NCBI GenBank assembly: GCA_964552725.1
Contig: CAZKHU010000029.1
Span: 1 to 28,674, forward strand
Direction: 5' to 3'
From: DYTH01 sp964552725
GTDB lineage: Bacteria; Desulfobacterota; Syntrophia; Syntrophales; UBA5619
Length of the DNA stretch: 28,674 nt
The notes under the pieces: generated by a model
The model's database searches: none
What the model was told of the DNA's origin: nothing
The model's input: only the letters and a program-made list of their open reading frames with translations
Position numbers and translations under genes: made by a program
Shown: positions 22,401 through 28,674 of the stretch, piece after piece
How the letters are laid out: each line of letters starts with the position of its first letter
Numbering within the stretch: position 1 is the stretch's first letter

Positions 22401-23956
22401 TTTTCAATGTCCTGCTCCGGGTTGCGATCTTTTGACCGGTCCTGTTTGAGAGCCTCAGGCAGATAGTCCAAAACATCCCGGGCGGTCAACCCGTCCTGCC
22501 CCTTGTCGGCAGCGGCAAGATCACCGGAAAGCCCGTGAAGAAACACACCCTTGCGCACTGCCTCCGCAAACGGGAGACCCTGGCCGAACATCGCGGCGAT
22601 GCTCCCGGTCAGCACATCGCCGACGCCGGCCGTCGCCATCCCCGGATTGCCGTTCAGATTGACAAAAACGCGGCCATCCGGCGCGCCAATCAAAGAGTGG
22701 GCGCCCTTCAGTACAATATATGCGTGCATATCCAGGCAGGTCTCCTGCAGAATCGGAATCCTGTTCTTCTCTATTTCCGGAACCGGTTTTCCGGTGAGTC
22801 GCGACATCTCCCCCGCATGAGGGGTCAAAACCGTCGGCGCCGGCCGTTCCCGGATAAGCTTCGAAAGGCCGGAGACGGCCGTTATCCCGTCGCCGTCAAG
22901 CAGAACCGGTTTTTCTATTGAAGCGATCAGGCTCCGAACAAGACGCATGGTTTCTTCGGCGGCAGAAAGGCCGGGACCGATTACGACCATATCAACCTTT
23001 GCGGCCAGCGCAAGCAGGGACTCCAGGTTCTCAGAAGAAATGCTGCCCGTATCTGTTTCTGCCTGCGGAACAAACACGATCTCGCTTCCGTGCATGGCGA
23101 TGAACGGCGCTATCGACCGGGGAGTGGCAAGGCGGGCGTATCCTCCCCCGGCCTTCAGAAATGACATCGCGCTGAAATAGGGCGCCCCGTAATAGCCGGC
23201 AGCCCCGGCGACAAACAGCACATCCCCGAGAGACCCCTTGTGGGCGGTGGCCACCCTTTCGGGAAGGGGCAGATCGCCGTTCGTTTCCACCATGATCGCT
23301 TCATCCTCGTACAGGGAGGGGGGAAACGAGATATGCGTTACACTGAGCCTTCCGCAGCATTCGAAACCGGGATAGAGGATGTTTCCTGTTTTTGGCAGAC
23401 CAAATGTCACCGTATGACTGGCGCGGACTGCCGTGCCGAGAACAGCCCCCGTATCGCCGCTGACGCCGGAGGGAATGTCAAGGCTGAGAACCGGCTTGCC
23501 GCTCTTGTTGATCAGTTCTATAACTTCCCGGTAAACGCCTTCCACCTCGCGGGCAAGGCCGGTACCGAAGAGCGCATCGACAATGCCGTCCATCCCGGGA
23601 ACGGCCGCCGCTATTGACGCTGCATCCTCCACCCGGACAATAACGATCGGCAGCTTCGAGACGATGTCATAATTGGTCTTCGCCGCCCCCTGCAGACGTT
23701 CCGGGTCCCCGACAAAAAAGACATGCGGCGTCCCGCCGCCCGAGAGAATATGGCGGGCAACTACCAAGCCGTCGCCGCCGTTATTGCCGGCGCCGCAGAA
23801 AACGGCATACCGCCTCCCCTTGACCCCCCACTCCCGGGAAAGCACAGCAAAGGCCGCCTGACCGGCGTTCTCCATCAAAATCTGCTCGGGGATTCCGAAA
23901 CTCTCGCCGGCTTTCCTGTCCATCGCCCGCATCTGGGCAACGCTGCATATCTTCAT
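22397..23956 (-). CDS. nnr: Bifunctional NAD(P)HX epimerase / ADP-dependent dehydratase
   Basis: This 519-aa repair enzyme restores damaged (hydrated) NADH and NADPH. The N-terminal YjeF epimerase domain (about 1-210) has QILMENAGQAAF, GAGNNGGDGLVVARHL-type sequence (here ARHIL), VDALFGTGLAREVEG and SLDIPSGVSGDTG. The C-terminal ribokinase-like dehydratase (about 225-505) has LLDGDGI, VLTPHAGEMSRLTG, VLKGAHSLIG and GNPGMATAGVGDVLTGSIA. The usual GTGD appears as GVGD. I start at ATG 23956 because GGGGGAAG precedes it and MKICSVAQMRAMD is the typical opening; a longer frame exists. It follows the SDR gene by 29 bases. Its stop overlaps the opposed short fragment. Confidence 0.93.
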   Translation of the reverse strand: MKICSVAQMRAMDRKAGESFGIPEQILMENAGQAAFAVLSREWGVKGRRYAVFCGAGNNGGDGLVVARHILSGGGTPHVFFVGDPERLQGAAKTNYDIVSKLPIVIVRVEDAASIAAAVPGMDGIVDALFGTGLAREVEGVYREVIELINKSGKPVLSLDIPSGVSGDTGAVLGTAVRASHTVTFGLPKTGNILYPGFECCGRLSVTHISFPPSLYEDEAIMVETNGDLPLPERVATAHKGSLGDVLFVAGAAGYYGAPYFSAMSFLKAGGGYARLATPRSIAPFIAMHGSEIVFVPQAETDTGSISSENLESLLALAAKVDMVVIGPGLSAAEETMRLVRSLIASIEKPVLLDGDGITAVSGLSKLIRERPAPTVLTPHAGEMSRLTGKPVPEIEKNRIPILQETCLDMHAYIVLKGAHSLIGAPDGRVFVNLNGNPGMATAGVGDVLTGSIAAMFGQGLPFAEAVRKGVFLHGLSGDLAAADKGQDGLTARDVLDYLPEALKQDRSKDRNPEQDIEN

Positions 23957-23985
23957 ACTTCCCCCATGGCTATTTTCACGCGCCC

Positions 23986-24551
23986 TCAAAATGTCCCGGG
24001 ATACTTGCCGCCGTCAATCAGCAGGTTCTGCCCGGTAATAAATCCCGCATGAACACTGCATAAAAAGACGCAGTAATCGCCAAATTCATCGGGCCTGCCG
24101 AACCTGCCTGCCGGATTCCCGGAAACCCGAAGCTTGCGCATCTCTTCGCAAGATCGCCCCTGCGCCTCCGCCAGCGCCTGCGTGTAGGATCGCTGCCGGT
24201 CGGTTTCAAAATCGCCGGGCAGCAGGTTGTTGATCGTTACGTTGTGGATGATTGTCTCGCGGGCAAGTCCGGCAACGAAACCGGTGAGGCCGGAACGCGC
24301 CCCGTTGGAAAGTCCCAGGATGGGGATCGGCGCCTTGNNNNNNNNNNNNNNNNNNNNNNNNNNNNNNNNNNNNNNNNNNNNNNNNNNNNNNNNNNNNNNN
24401 NNNNNNNNNNNNNNNNNNNNNNNNNNNNNNNNNNNNNGGTGAGGCCGGAACGCGCCCCGTTGGAAAGTCCCAGGATGGGGATCGGCGCCTTGCCCAGCCC
24501 CGCGCTCGCCCCGCCGATAATGGCCCTTCTGCCTTCGATCCCGAACTCCAT
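23986..24551 (-). CDS. Short-chain dehydrogenase, broken by scaffold gap and lacking its core
   Basis: ATG 24551 (after GGGGAGG) gives MEFGIEGRRAIIGGASAGLG, the TGxxxGxG-type cofactor loop. The C-terminal half after the gap has GLSNGARSGLTGFVAGLARETIIHNVTINNLLPGDF and ends FITGQNLLIDGGKYPG, typical SDR. The two halves share 55 identical bases flanking 100 N. If they are merged, a single in-frame gene of about 136 codons results, in which GLGKA runs directly into PIPILGLSNG. That lacks the central Rossmann strands and the catalytic Ser/Tyr context expected between them (normal length about 250). Either the assembly collapsed or a deletion allele is present. It lies upstream of nnr in one unit. 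Confidence 0.7.
24283..24337. repeat. 55-bp sequence, left copy at contig end
   Basis: The 55 bases from GGTGAGGCCGGAAC to GGCGCCTTG directly before the N run are identical to 24438-24492 directly after it. This is the signature of two contigs overlapping by one k-mer that were scaffolded without merging. Confidence 0.95.
24338..24437. other. Assembly gap (100 N)
   Basis: Exactly 100 undetermined bases inside the SDR gene. The round length suggests a placeholder and not a measured distance. Confidence 0.99.
24438..24492. repeat. 55-bp sequence, right copy at contig start
   Basis: Identical copy of 24283-24337 directly after the N run; see that entry. Confidence 0.95.
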
Positions 24552-24890
24552 AATGCCTCCCCGACACTTTCCGCAACACTGACGCAAAGCGCACTGTCAT
24601 GCCGACAAAATCAACGCCTTTCTCATTCTGCCGCAACAGGCATCGACGCGGCATATCAATATGGAAATATTCTCCTTCAGCAAGGGCCACTCTACGTAAA
24701 CTCCTGCGGCATCGCAAGAAAAAGTTTTTCGTTCTGCGAAACTGCGGCGGCGGGAAAAAGAGTGGAAAACCTTACGGCAATCGGTTATAGGAACGGCGGA
24801 AAAAAGAGCCGCCCGGATAAAATGGTTTCAATGCGCCAACCCGGCAGCGACAGACCAGGCGGCTAAAGATCATGAACAGAGGTGGAAGGA
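24552..24890. other. Divergent intergenic region between SDR and icd
   Basis: About 340 bases between two outward-reading genes. It must hold promoters for both, but I see no convincing -35/-10 pair. The small frame at 24599-24790 is basic and low-complexity and is not supported as a gene. Confidence 0.4.
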
Positions 24891-26105
24891 ATGGCAAAAA
24901 TAAAGGTGGTCAATCCGATAGTGGAGATGGACGGGGATGAGATGACCAGGGTCATCTGGGCAGAAATCAAGGAAAAACTCATTTATCCCTGGCTCGACAT
25001 CGACCTTAAATACTATGATCTCGGCATCCGGAACCGCGACGCAACCGGCGATCAGGTAACAGTTGACGCCGCCGAAGCGACCCTGCAATACGGGGTTGCG
25101 GTCAAATGCGCAACGATTACCCACGACGGGGCGCGGATGAAGGAATTCGGATCGCCCGCGCTGCTGCGCTCCCCGAACGGCACAATCCGGAACATCCTCG
25201 ACGGAACCATCTTCCGCGAACCGATCATCTGCAGAAACGTCCCCCGCCTGGTGCCCCACTGGGACAAGCCGATCATCGTCGCCCGCCACGCCTTCGGCGA
25301 CCAGTACAAGGCAGGCGAATTCCAGTTCAAGGGCAAGGGGTCGCTGCGTCTTGTCTTTGTACCGGAAGACGGAAGTCCGGCCATCGCGAAAGAGGTTTTC
25401 AAATCGACGGGTGACGGCATAGCGATGGCGGCTTACAACACCGATGAGTCGATAACCGGTTTCGCCCGCGCCTGCCTTAACTACGGCCTGGCCCGCAAAT
25501 ATCCGGTCTATCTGTCAACCAAAAACACCATCCTCAAAATCTACGACGGCCGCTTCAAAAGCATCTTCCAGGAGATATTCGACATGGAGTTCGCAAATAA
25601 ATTCAAGGAACTCGGGATTACCTACGAACACCGCCTGATCGATGACATGGGGGCATCGATGCTGAAATGGAGCGGCGGCTATCTCTGGGCCTGCAAGAAC
25701 TACGACGGCGACGTGATGTCCGATCTTGTCGCCCAGGGTTACGGTTCGCTGGGACTGATGACCTCCGTCCTGATGAGCCCGGACGGACGGACGTTCGAGG
25801 CGGAGGCCTCGCACGGAACGGTTACCCGCCACTTTCGCGACTATCAGGCCGGGAAGGAAACATCCACCAACCCGATCGCCTCGATCTTCGCCTGGACTCG
25901 CGGTCTTATCCGCCGCGGAGAACTCGATGGCTCGCCCGAAGTGGTAGAATTCGCCAACACACTGGAGAGCGTCTGCGTGGGAGCGGTCGAAGGCGGCCAT
26001 ATGACCAAGGATCTGGCGCTTCTTGCAGGCAGCGGCCAAAAGTGGGAAACAACCGATCAATTTATCGACACGCTGGCAAAAGAGCTCCGCCGCCGCATGG
26101 AGTAA
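24891..26105 (+). CDS. icd: NADP-dependent isocitrate dehydrogenase (homodimeric, eukaryote-like type)
   Basis: This 404-aa enzyme oxidatively decarboxylates isocitrate to 2-oxoglutarate. MAKIKVVNPIVEMDGDEMTR is the typical opening of the homodimeric class. Substrate motif SPNGTIRNILDGTIFREPI, metal ligands in LIDDMGASMLKWSGGYLWACKNYDGDVMSD, and EASHGTVTRHFRDYQAGKETSTNPIASIFAW around the NADP site are all present. ATG 24891 follows AGGTGGAAGGA. A GTG at 24882 would add three residues but lies inside the RBS. It is the only gene on this strand here and converges on the ars operon. Confidence 0.95.
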   Translation: MAKIKVVNPIVEMDGDEMTRVIWAEIKEKLIYPWLDIDLKYYDLGIRNRDATGDQVTVDAAEATLQYGVAVKCATITHDGARMKEFGSPALLRSPNGTIRNILDGTIFREPIICRNVPRLVPHWDKPIIVARHAFGDQYKAGEFQFKGKGSLRLVFVPEDGSPAIAKEVFKSTGDGIAMAAYNTDESITGFARACLNYGLARKYPVYLSTKNTILKIYDGRFKSIFQEIFDMEFANKFKELGITYEHRLIDDMGASMLKWSGGYLWACKNYDGDVMSDLVAQGYGSLGLMTSVLMSPDGRTFEAEASHGTVTRHFRDYQAGKETSTNPIASIFAWTRGLIRRGELDGSPEVVEFANTLESVCVGAVEGGHMTKDLALLAGSGQKWETTDQFIDTLAKELRRRME

Positions 26106-26150
26106 GCAGCATTATTTTTAATGCCCGGATTCAGGAAGGGGAATAAAATA

Positions 26151-26465
26151 TCAGCAGGCCTGTTGCGGATTGTTTTCTCTGCCCTTCACATATTCTCCAT
26201 ACTCCTTCAGCAGGACATGCCGGTATTCTTTACGGACTCGGTCCGATGAAGGAATATAGTTCTTTGCGGCTTCCAGCCTGTCGATGATCTCTTCGGCCGT
26301 CTCATTGTTTGCCTGATTGCCCGAAGAATAAAGCTCCGCCATTATCTCGTTCAAACCAGTAACCTTGACCTGCGTATCATCAGGAAACTTCAGCATGCGC
26401 CGACTAACTGTCGGCTGTTCGCAATCGCCTCAGGTGCTTCACCCGATTACTTCAAACGGCGGCAT
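26151..26465 (-). CDS. Small selenoprotein with Sec-x-x-Sec motif, last gene of the ars operon
   Basis: From ATG 26465 the frame reads MPPFEVIGUSTUGDCEQP if two UGA codons (26441-26439 and 26432-26430) encode selenocysteine, giving 104 aa with U9, U12 and C15. AAAGGAGAGG (26479-26470) lies just before this ATG. The conventional start (ATG 26396, 81 aa) has no RBS. A perfect 6-bp hairpin lies 20 bases after the second UGA. The remainder is soluble and mostly helical: MLKFPDDTQVKVTGLNEIMA, ETAEEIIDRLEAAKNYIPSS, VLLKEYGEYV. The Sec pair sits after a short beta-strand-like start, as in CxxC redox proteins. It begins 28 bases after acr3. Function is unknown; a redox or metalloid-handling role is inferred from position. 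A pseudogene with two UGAs is the alternative. Confidence 0.75.
26399..26415 (-). promoter_or_regulatory. Bacterial SECIS-like hairpin
   Basis: On the minus strand GCCGAC (26415-26410), loop AGTTA, GTCGGC (26404-26399) forms a perfect stem. TGC (26423-26421) and GCA (26398-26396) may extend it across a bulge. The apical loop begins 20 nt after the second UGA and 29 nt after the first, and its second base is G. Both features meet the published general pattern of bacterial SECIS elements (loop 16-37 nt from UGA, G among its first two bases). Confidence 0.65.
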
Positions 26466-26469
26466 ATTA

Positions 26470-26479
26470 CCTCTCCTTT
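26470..26479 (-). promoter_or_regulatory. Ribosome binding site deciding the selenoprotein start
   Basis: AAAGGAGAGG on the minus strand precedes ATG 26465 by four bases (about seven from the GGAG core). It is the only strong Shine-Dalgarno between acr3 and the 81-codon frame, and it directs translation through the UGA codons. Confidence 0.8.
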
Positions 26480-26493
26480 CAATTAAATCGCGA

Positions 26494-27537
26494 CTAAAAT
26501 GGCCGTCTCCGCTGGAGCCAGAAGGCAACGTTGACGAGACCGATCATCACCGGCACTTCGACGAGGGGGCCGATCACGGCGGCGAAGGCCACCCCGGAGT
26601 CGATGCCGAAGACGGCTACCGCCACGGCAATGGCGAGTTCAAAGTTATTGCTGGCGGCGGTGAAGGCCAGTGTGGTTGTCTTGCCGTAGTCGGCGCCGAC
26701 TCTTCTCCCCATCCAGAAAGACACGAGAAACATCACCACGAAGTAGAGCAACAGAGGAATGGCGATCCGCACCACGTCCAGCGGAATCTGCACGATGAGG
26801 TCGCCCTTCAGGCTGAACATGACGACTATGGTGAAGAGCAGGGCAATCAGGGTCAGGGGGCTGATCACAGGAACCACCACGGCATGGTAGCGCTCCCGTC
26901 CCATGATCCTGACGCCGACAAGGCGGGTAAGCGCACCGGCGATGAAGGGAATGCCGAGATAGATGAAGACGCTCTCGGCGATCTGGCCGATGGTGATATC
27001 GACCACAGCCCCTTTGAGTCCGAAGAGCGGCGGCAGAACGGTGATAAAGAACCAGGCGTAGACACTGAAAAAAATAACCTGGAAAACACTGTTAAAGGCG
27101 ACCAGGCCGGCGGCGTATTCCGTATCCCCCCTGGCCAGCTCGTTCCAAACGATGACCATTGCGATGCAGCGCGCAAGCCCGATCATGATCAGCCCAACCA
27201 TGTACTCGGGATAGTTGTGCAGAAACAAAATGGCGAGGATGAACATGAGGATCGGGCCTGCGACCCAGTTCTGCGCCAGAGAGAGCGCCAAAATCCTTTT
27301 GTTGCGGAAAACGTCCCCCATCTCCTCGTACCTGACTTTGGCGAAGGGCGGATACATCATCAGCATCAGCCCCACGGCAATAGGCAGGTTCGTCGTCCCG
27401 ACGGTGAACAGATTGACGAAATCCTTAACCCCGGGGACAAGCCAGCCGACGCCGACCCCAAGCGCCATGGCGGCAAATATCCAGATGGTCAGATAACGAT
27501 CGAGAAAAGAAAGCCTGTTACTGATTGAGACTGTCAT
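26494..27537 (-). CDS. acr3: ACR3-family arsenite efflux permease
   Basis: The 347-aa inner-membrane carrier exports arsenite using the proton gradient. About ten hydrophobic helices are evident. Family signatures include LPIAVGLMLMMYPPFAKVRYEE, IMIGLARCIAMVIVWNELARGD with the essential Cys124 in helix 4, and VIGPLVEVPVMIGLV with the conserved Glu in helix 9. The ATG overlaps the end of arsC by 20 bases, and GGAGGCAACC lies just upstream. It is the third gene of the ars operon. Confidence 0.95.
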   Translation of the reverse strand: MTVSISNRLSFLDRYLTIWIFAAMALGVGVGWLVPGVKDFVNLFTVGTTNLPIAVGLMLMMYPPFAKVRYEEMGDVFRNKRILALSLAQNWVAGPILMFILAILFLHNYPEYMVGLIMIGLARCIAMVIVWNELARGDTEYAAGLVAFNSVFQVIFFSVYAWFFITVLPPLFGLKGAVVDITIGQIAESVFIYLGIPFIAGALTRLVGVRIMGRERYHAVVVPVISPLTLIALLFTIVVMFSLKGDLIVQIPLDVVRIAIPLLLYFVVMFLVSFWMGRRVGADYGKTTTLAFTAASNNFELAIAVAVAVFGIDSGVAFAAVIGPLVEVPVMIGLVNVAFWLQRRRPF

Positions 27538-27967
27538 GGTTGCCTCCTGCGGCTAACTCATTGGCGAAGAACTCCCGAAGCCTGCTTTTGATTTCATCAC
27601 GCACTGTCCGGAAGGCCTCCCTCGTTGTCTCTTCACTGCCCCGGACCGCTGCCGGATCGCGAAATCCGATATGGATCTTTTTGACGCCGCCGAAAAACAG
27701 CGGGCATTGTTCATTGGCGCCGTCACAGAGTGTAATGACGTAATCGAAGTGTTTGCCGGTGAATTCGTCCATGTTTTTGGAGCGTTGCCCGGAAATGTCG
27801 ATACCGGTTTCCGCCATGCTTTGAATCGCCCGCGGATTTACGGAAGTCGCTGCCATTCCCGCCGAATAGGCCTCGATTTTATCCCCCAACTCGTGATTGG
27901 CGAGTCCCTCCGCCATTTGGGAGCGGCAGGAATTATTCGTGCAGATAAACAGAACCCGTTTTTTCAT
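27518..27967 (-). CDS. arsC: Arsenate reductase ArsC (LMW phosphatase family)
   Basis: The 149-aa cytosolic protein has P-loop CTNNSCRS (Cys9, Arg15), Cys81 and Cys88 in VITLCDGANEQCPLFFGG, and DP loop FRDPAAV. This is the thioredoxin-coupled reductase triad. An extra Cys14 lies in the P-loop where the pst-operon paralogue has Ala, so the two copies are not recent duplicates. It converts arsenate to arsenite for export by the overlapping acr3. GGAGGAGAACAAGGC lies upstream of the ATG. Confidence 0.93.
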   Translation of the reverse strand: MKKRVLFICTNNSCRSQMAEGLANHELGDKIEAYSAGMAATSVNPRAIQSMAETGIDISGQRSKNMDEFTGKHFDYVITLCDGANEQCPLFFGGVKKIHIGFRDPAAVRGSEETTREAFRTVRDEIKSRLREFFANELAAGGNHDSLNQ

Positions 27968-28007
27968 GCCTTGTTCTCCTCCCGGTCAGAACACTGTTGT
28001 ACTTTCC

Positions 28008-28358
28008 TCAATCGCAACTGGCCCGGTCTTTCCGGTCAAGCCATCCTTCAAATTTTTTCAGAAGCTCAACGGCTTCTTCCCTTTCTGCCAGGGCGGACCT
28101 GAGCTTTTCAAGAAACGGCCGCACGAAATCGTCCGGAACGGGCTGAAGCGAGTAGTAGATCCAGGTTCCCGTCCGCCGGTCATTTACCAGGCCGGCATTA
28201 AACAAAACCCGCAGATGCCGGGATGCCTTGGACTGGGTAACATCAAGCACTTCCATGAAGTCGCAGACGCATAACTCTCTGTGGTTCAGGAGGAGCCAGA
28301 GCATCTTCAAGCGGGATTCGTCGGCAAGAACCTTAAAAAACGAGGCGGCTTTTTTCAT
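28008..28358 (-). CDS. arsR: ArsR-family arsenic-responsive repressor
   Basis: The 116-aa protein is a winged-helix repressor: ELCVCDFMEVLDVTQSKASRHLRVLFNAGLVNDRRTGTWIYYSL. Cys30 and Cys32 in ELCVCDF form the As(III) site of the classic ArsR, at the start of the DNA-binding helix; one more Cys lies at the C-terminus (ASCD). Arsenite binding should release the operator. I start at ATG 28358 because GGAGA lies seven bases upstream and the homologous region begins there; the longer open frame reads through the promoter. First gene of arsR-arsC-acr3-selenoprotein. Confidence 0.93.
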   Translation of the reverse strand: MKKAASFFKVLADESRLKMLWLLLNHRELCVCDFMEVLDVTQSKASRHLRVLFNAGLVNDRRTGTWIYYSLQPVPDDFVRPFLEKLRSALAEREEAVELLKKFEGWLDRKDRASCD

Positions 28359-28385
28359 TTTAATTCTCCGGAAAAGCTTTTTATT

Positions 28386-28414
28386 TATATAACCGGCTGA
28401 ACGATTATTGTCAA
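28386..28414 (-). promoter_or_regulatory. ars operon promoter
   Basis: On the minus strand TTGACA (28414-28409) and TATATA (28391-28386) are 17 bases apart, with the start codon 27 bases further on. A perfect -35 and optimal spacing support a sigma70-type promoter. Confidence 0.7.
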
Positions 28415-28419
28415 GAACA

Positions 28420-28438
28420 TCATGACTGCATGTCATGA
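28420..28438. promoter_or_regulatory. Palindrome upstream of the ars -35 (probable ArsR operator)
   Basis: TCATGAC-TGCAT-GTCATGA is a perfect 7-bp inverted repeat with a 5-base centre, five bases upstream of the -35. The half TCATGACTGCA is also repeated directly at 28434-28444, giving two overlapping half-site arrangements. ArsR or an additional regulator could bind; ArsR sites more often overlap the -35, so assignment is tentative. Confidence 0.45.
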
Positions 28439-28444
28439 CTGCAC

Positions 28445-28674
28445 TGCAATGATTTCCGCTATTGTTTGGGATTCGGCATCCCCATGTTCTTCTTTTCGCT
28501 GCCCGCCGGCGTAATCGCCGACCGGCATTCAAAGCGGACAATCCTCCTTGCAACCCAGGGCATTTCGGCAAAGCTGTCTCGCGGGCAATCCCCTCGAACT
28601 TTTATTTTGCGTATAGCGGTTGTTTGAGGTATGTAATGCGCTTTGCTGATCCGGGAAGTGGCAGCGGCAGGAAG
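28445..28674. other. Right end of window, no supported gene
   Basis: About 230 bases upstream of the ars promoter. A minus-strand frame ending near 28466 (…ECRSAITPAGSEKKNMGMPN…) runs in from beyond the window edge and could be the end of another gene, but I recognise no family. Confidence 0.3.

Noticed and set aside
24599..24790. Small plus-strand frame upstream of icd
   Set aside because: Basic, low-complexity translation with no RBS or recognisable pattern.
26121..26153. Terminal UGA of the selenoprotein as a third Sec codon (…QQAC-U)
   Set aside because: Reading on gives only ten residues before TAA, with no hairpin at a suitable distance; an ordinary stop is simpler.
26365..27528. 387-codon plus-strand frame opposite acr3
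   Set aside because: His/Asp/Glu-rich low-complexity translation typical of the antisense of a hydrophobic membrane protein.
28359..28571. N-terminal extension of ArsR
   Set aside because: It runs through the promoter and palindrome, has no RBS, and the extra residues are unlike ArsR proteins.
1..28674. CRISPR arrays, tRNA or rRNA genes, complete insertion sequences
   Set aside because: Looked for while reading: no regularly spaced repeats, no tRNA cloverleaf with TTCGA-type arm in context, and no transposase motif.

Overview
The window looks like a chromosomal segment of a mid-GC anaerobic or metabolically versatile proteobacterium. I infer Desulfobacterota (a Syntrophus/Smithella-like deltaproteobacterium) from gene content, repeat style and an apparent selenoprotein; no rRNA or marker gene confirms this. 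It appears to come from a draft or metagenomic assembly, because there is a 100-N scaffold gap at 24338-24437 flanked by an identical 55-bp sequence.

Left part (1-11257), plus strand. A 116-bp palindromic repeat is followed by a large EAL-CBS-GGDEF cyclic-di-GMP protein. Next comes a Pho regulon operon, preceded by a four-unit Pho box: pstS, a hairpin, pstC, pstA, pstB, phoU, an ArsC-type arsenate reductase/LMW phosphatase, psiE and a possible 30-codon membrane peptide. After it lie a phosphofructokinase, a C-terminal remnant of uppP, a cupin, an RtcB RNA ligase, a DUF493/YbeD-like protein with its own sigma70 promoter, and a membrane protein truncated at about 11257.

Middle part (about 11258-22400), minus strand. 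This is a defence island bounded by gene fragments. It holds, in transcription order, a 1506-aa SF1 helicase with a C-terminal Vsr/DUF559-like nuclease, an ORF6N protein, and a Type III restriction-modification pair (mod, res). The target-recognition segment of mod is clearly AT-richer than the rest of the gene. The left edge is an Hsp70-like N-terminal fragment running head-on into the truncated membrane protein. The right edge is a short Fic-like N-terminal fragment.

Right part (22397-28674). A minus-strand pair encodes a short-chain dehydrogenase (broken by the gap and apparently lacking its Rossmann core) and the bifunctional NAD(P)HX repair enzyme. A plus-strand NADP isocitrate dehydrogenase follows. 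A minus-strand arsenic operon, arsR-arsC-acr3, has a recognisable promoter and palindrome. Its last gene is, in my reading, a 104-aa selenoprotein with a Sec-x-x-Sec motif. Two in-frame UGA codons lie just after an excellent ribosome binding site and are followed at a suitable distance by a bacterial-SECIS-like hairpin. Ordinary gene calling would start this gene 23 codons late and lose the active site.

Phosphate uptake and arsenic resistance recur together: the phosphate operon carries its own arsenate reductase, and a complete arsenite-efflux operon lies about 20 kb away. The selenoprotein at the end of the ars operon is the most promising candidate for something undescribed. The helicase-nuclease/ORF6N/Type III cassette is second.
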